A DNA stretch of 64,000 bases, taken from assembly GCA_963921935.1 (NCBI GenBank), contig OY998180.1, positions 112,350,183 to 112,414,182 on the forward strand, written 5' to 3'. Source of the stretch: Galeruca laticollis. Lineage: Eukaryota > Arthropoda > Insecta > Coleoptera > Chrysomelidae. A program made the translations under genes and the position numbers. This document shows, piece after piece, positions 37,775 to 41,786 of the stretch. Under the pieces are notes generated by a model that was not told the DNA's origin, did not search any database, and saw only the letters and a program-made list of their open reading frames with translations. Position 1 is the stretch's first letter, and every line of letters begins with the position of its first letter.

Positions 37775-40700
37775 CAGTTCCTCTATTTAAAATGTACAAG
37801 AAACATTGAAATAAGAAAAACTATTTATATTTGTATGCAATACTTTCGATACACACTGTATTATAGGTATAATCAATAATTTTGAAAGATTCGGTATAAA
37901 AATCAAATGTGACATTTTAATTTTCGGATGACGTTTATGTAGAATATATCTAATGATAGACAGAATTATATTACATTTTGGAGAATATATTTTAAATTTT
38001 AAAATACAGATGTCTCTGCTATCAGAATTACAAAGATAATAAAAGAATTCAAATCTCTCTTTGTTATAAGGAAACATAAATTAGTATTTTTTTTTAAAAA
38101 TAGGAATTTTTCGTAACCAAAGGAGAGGAGATTTATTTATTTGAAAAAAGTTTAGTTAGTTGTGTTTGACATCCCGAAGAGGCAACATCGTAATTGGAGT
38201 TGTCTCAATTTTTGGTAGATAGTAGAAGTTGTATATTTATACAACCAGATTCAAAAGCCATTTCATTATAAAGCCAGTGCGTGCATAATTCGAATAAGAA
38301 TTGCATCGTGTGTAGTGAATGTGTTCCAGATTTCTAAATAAAATTTGGAAAGTTTCCCGAATTCTAAGATCAATTAGAATTGTACAAGTTGTCCAGTTAT
38401 TCGTTGGTGAGTCCGATCCAGTTTCTTTACAATAATTTCTCGAGAAATAATAAGGCCTATTTTTAAATTAAATTTGACATAGATGCATCCATTAGATTTT
38501 TAATTGCAAACAAAATTAATAAATCATATAAGAAAATTCACATAAGAGAAGAAAGTTTTGAACTAGAAAATTTTGAGTGAAGCTTGTCTTTTGACATTTA
38601 TCCATATCAAGATTTAGATCGACAATTGGAACTTTTATTAAACGTTTTTCATTAGGTTAATTTATAGCATATAGGTTGTAGTAATTTTAAGTTTCGTAGA
38701 AATTACGACTGTTGTTTCGTTATGATAATTTTGGGAATATTAATTTGTTAATTTGTATTTGAATCTAGTAGTATAATATAGAATTTTGCATTCCTACTCA
38801 CTATAGTCTTTTTATAACATTATTTCAGAAAATTAAACATTTTTAATTAAATAAAACTGTCGATCAAATCAGTGACAGTTGGTAATTTTCAGTGACAGAA
38901 ATATTGGAAACGTCATCAGTGATTTAAAGTGCCTTTTATAATATTAAACATACAGTTACTATAGGTTCTGACCAATAGTGAAACAGATAATTTGGAGATG
39001 TAAAAATTTAAACAAATTTTGAATAATTAAATTTTTTAACAGTTTGATCCCACCCTGAGAGAAGAGTAATAGATCGATAATACATATAAATCCATTTTTA
39101 GAAATACTAAATTAATATTTATTAGAGCCGGGCATATTTTTGACAACTACTGTCAAAGTAGAAATTTCTTACATAAAATTATTAAGTTGTATGTATAAGA
39201 ATTGTCGCTGCGACAATATACATCAACGTGAGGTGAATTGAAATTTATCTTTACAGGAAGGTTTACATTAAAATTAAATAATTAAAATTCATTGTCTTTG
39301 CCGACTAATTAGGTATAAAACCACGAATATTGGGGTAACGGCAAGTTAATTAAAGAAAACTCTTGTTACTGTTTTTCTTCCAAGCTTTCGGAAACTTTTA
39401 TTTCCACTATCAAGGATAAGTAAATTGAGATTGTTATAAATTGGTAAATATAATTATATTTGAATTTTTAAAAAAAACTTTTCAATCATAAATCATTTTG
39501 ACAATTTGACAGACTCATGAATGTAAACATTTTCTTTATATGCTAAAATGTTTTTGAAAACAAAAGAAGAAAATTGGTTATATTTGTAATATAGGTTAAT
39601 AGTTATTCAAATATTCTTCTTTTATTATATAAAATTCAACCTCAAATTATTATAGATGTCATCATGTCATCTTAATAATTTAAAAGTATTGAAAAAATTT
39701 TTAAAATCATTTAACTAAAATAAAATTATTTCTAAAAATCATCAAATTTTATTTATATAGCTTTAATTATGTATAAGAATTTGAAATTTAGTTACTTTTA
39801 TTATCAATTGTTAGTAGATAATAATTAGTATCACTCAGATTATTATGGTCACTTTTTTTGTTGATAGTATTAGGTTCTTGAAATATATGAGCCATTTCTA
39901 AGAAAAGTCTTTTTTTGGTATTTGGTTGTATGTCCAAAATATTAACAGATTCAAAATCCATAAAGTGATCATTATCAATTACATGTTCAGATAAAGCACA
40001 TCTTTCAGGATGTAACTTACAATCGCTCTTATGGAGACTTATACGGTTCTTTAATTTCTGACCAGTGTGACCAACATATTTTTTATCACAATTTTCGCAT
40101 GGAATAGAATATATTACATTTGAAAGATTAAGAATTGAAGTTTTGTCTTTCAAATTAGTGAAAATAGATTTTATGGTTAAGCATGTTTTATTGGCAATTC
40201 TAATGTTGTTCATTGGTTTAAAAATCCTACTCAACTGTGGTGTTATTTCTTTAATATATGGTAAAGATACATAATAATTTATATTATCTGATTGGTCGTT
40301 TCTAATATTAATGTCTGCAATGTCTATAGTTGGAGAATAATTAAATAGTATGTTTTTAACTAATTTATTTGGATAACCATTATCCAAAAATAGATGATAT
40401 AAAGTTTTTAAGTTCTTTTCATGAAAAATAGGATCTGATGTTTTGGTTATTCTATTTCTCATTTGTTTAATTAAGTTAATTTTCATTGAATATTTATGGT
40501 AAGACCAATAGTTCATGAATCTTCCTGAGGTAATTGGTTTTCTGTACCAATCAATAGACTATGTGTTATCATTATTTCTTATAAATTTTGTGTCTAGAAA
40601 TGGTACACTTTGATTACTGTTTTCTTTTTCCATTGTAAATTTTATATATGGATCATAGTTATTGAAAATTGAAAGAACTTCATCTAAATTAGTTTTTGGT

Positions 40701-41718
40701 AATGCTAAAATAATATCATCAACGTATTTTTTTAAGAAAATTATTTTAAATGGTAACAATGGTATAATTGTATCCAATAAATTATCCATTGCATAACAAG
40801 ATATAATGGGAGAAATTGTAGCTCCCATTGGAGTACCAAAAGTTTGTTTATATATTTTATCGTTAAATGTAAAATAGGTATTTTCAAACAGGAATGTAAT
40901 AATTTCTTGGAAATATTTTCTAGATATTTTACAATATTCACTGATTTCATTCCATTTTTTATCAATTGCTCTTAAAGCAAATTCTAAATATACATTACTG
41001 AATAAGGAAACAAAATCTAAACTGCAAATTACATGATTATCAGGTAATTGAAATTTGTTAAACTGATTAAAAACTTCAAATGAATCTTTAATGTAATATT
41101 CTGTATTTAAATTATATGCCTTTGTTGAAATATCGGTGATATATGAACCTAATAAATTGGTTGGTGTACCTATAGAAGCTATAATGGGTCGTCTAATTGA
41201 TAATATTGGTTTATGAATTTTGGGAAGGCCATAGAATTTAGCAGGAATTCCATTATAACAAGTAAGTCTATCTTTCGTAATTTTATCTATTTGTTTTGCA
41301 TTAAACAATTTTTTAATTATAGTGTTACATTTATTGTGAATTGTTAGTGTAGGACCTTTGTTTAATACGATATAAGAAGAATTACTATCTAGAATTTCTG
41401 TAGATAGCTCAATATAGTTTTCTTTAAACATAATAACTATTAACCTATATTACAAATATAACGAATTTTCTTCTTTTGTTTTCAAAAACATTTTAGCATA
41501 TGAAGAAAATGTTTACATTCATGAATCTGTCAAAATGTCAAAATGATTTATGATTGGAAAAAGTTTTTTTAAAAAATTCAAATATAATTATATTTACCAA
41601 TTTATAACAATCTCAATTTACTCATCCTTGATAATGGAAATAAAAGTTTCCGAAAGCTTGGAAGAAAAACAGTAACAAGAGTTTTCTTTAATTAACTTGC
41701 CGTTACCCCAATATTCGT

Positions 41719-41786
<68 letters not shown>

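Larger units (their letters stand above)
39320..41726 (-). mobile_element. Penelope-like element 2 (PLE2), nearly intact
   Basis: The RT plus GIY-YIG frame is flanked by ~275-bp inverted repeats. Bases 39332-39605 equal the complement of 41450-41726 with few differences (both contain TATTGGGGTAACGGCAAGTT). Inverted terminal copies are typical of Penelope elements. The element is bounded by (TA)n at 41727. Confidence 0.9.
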
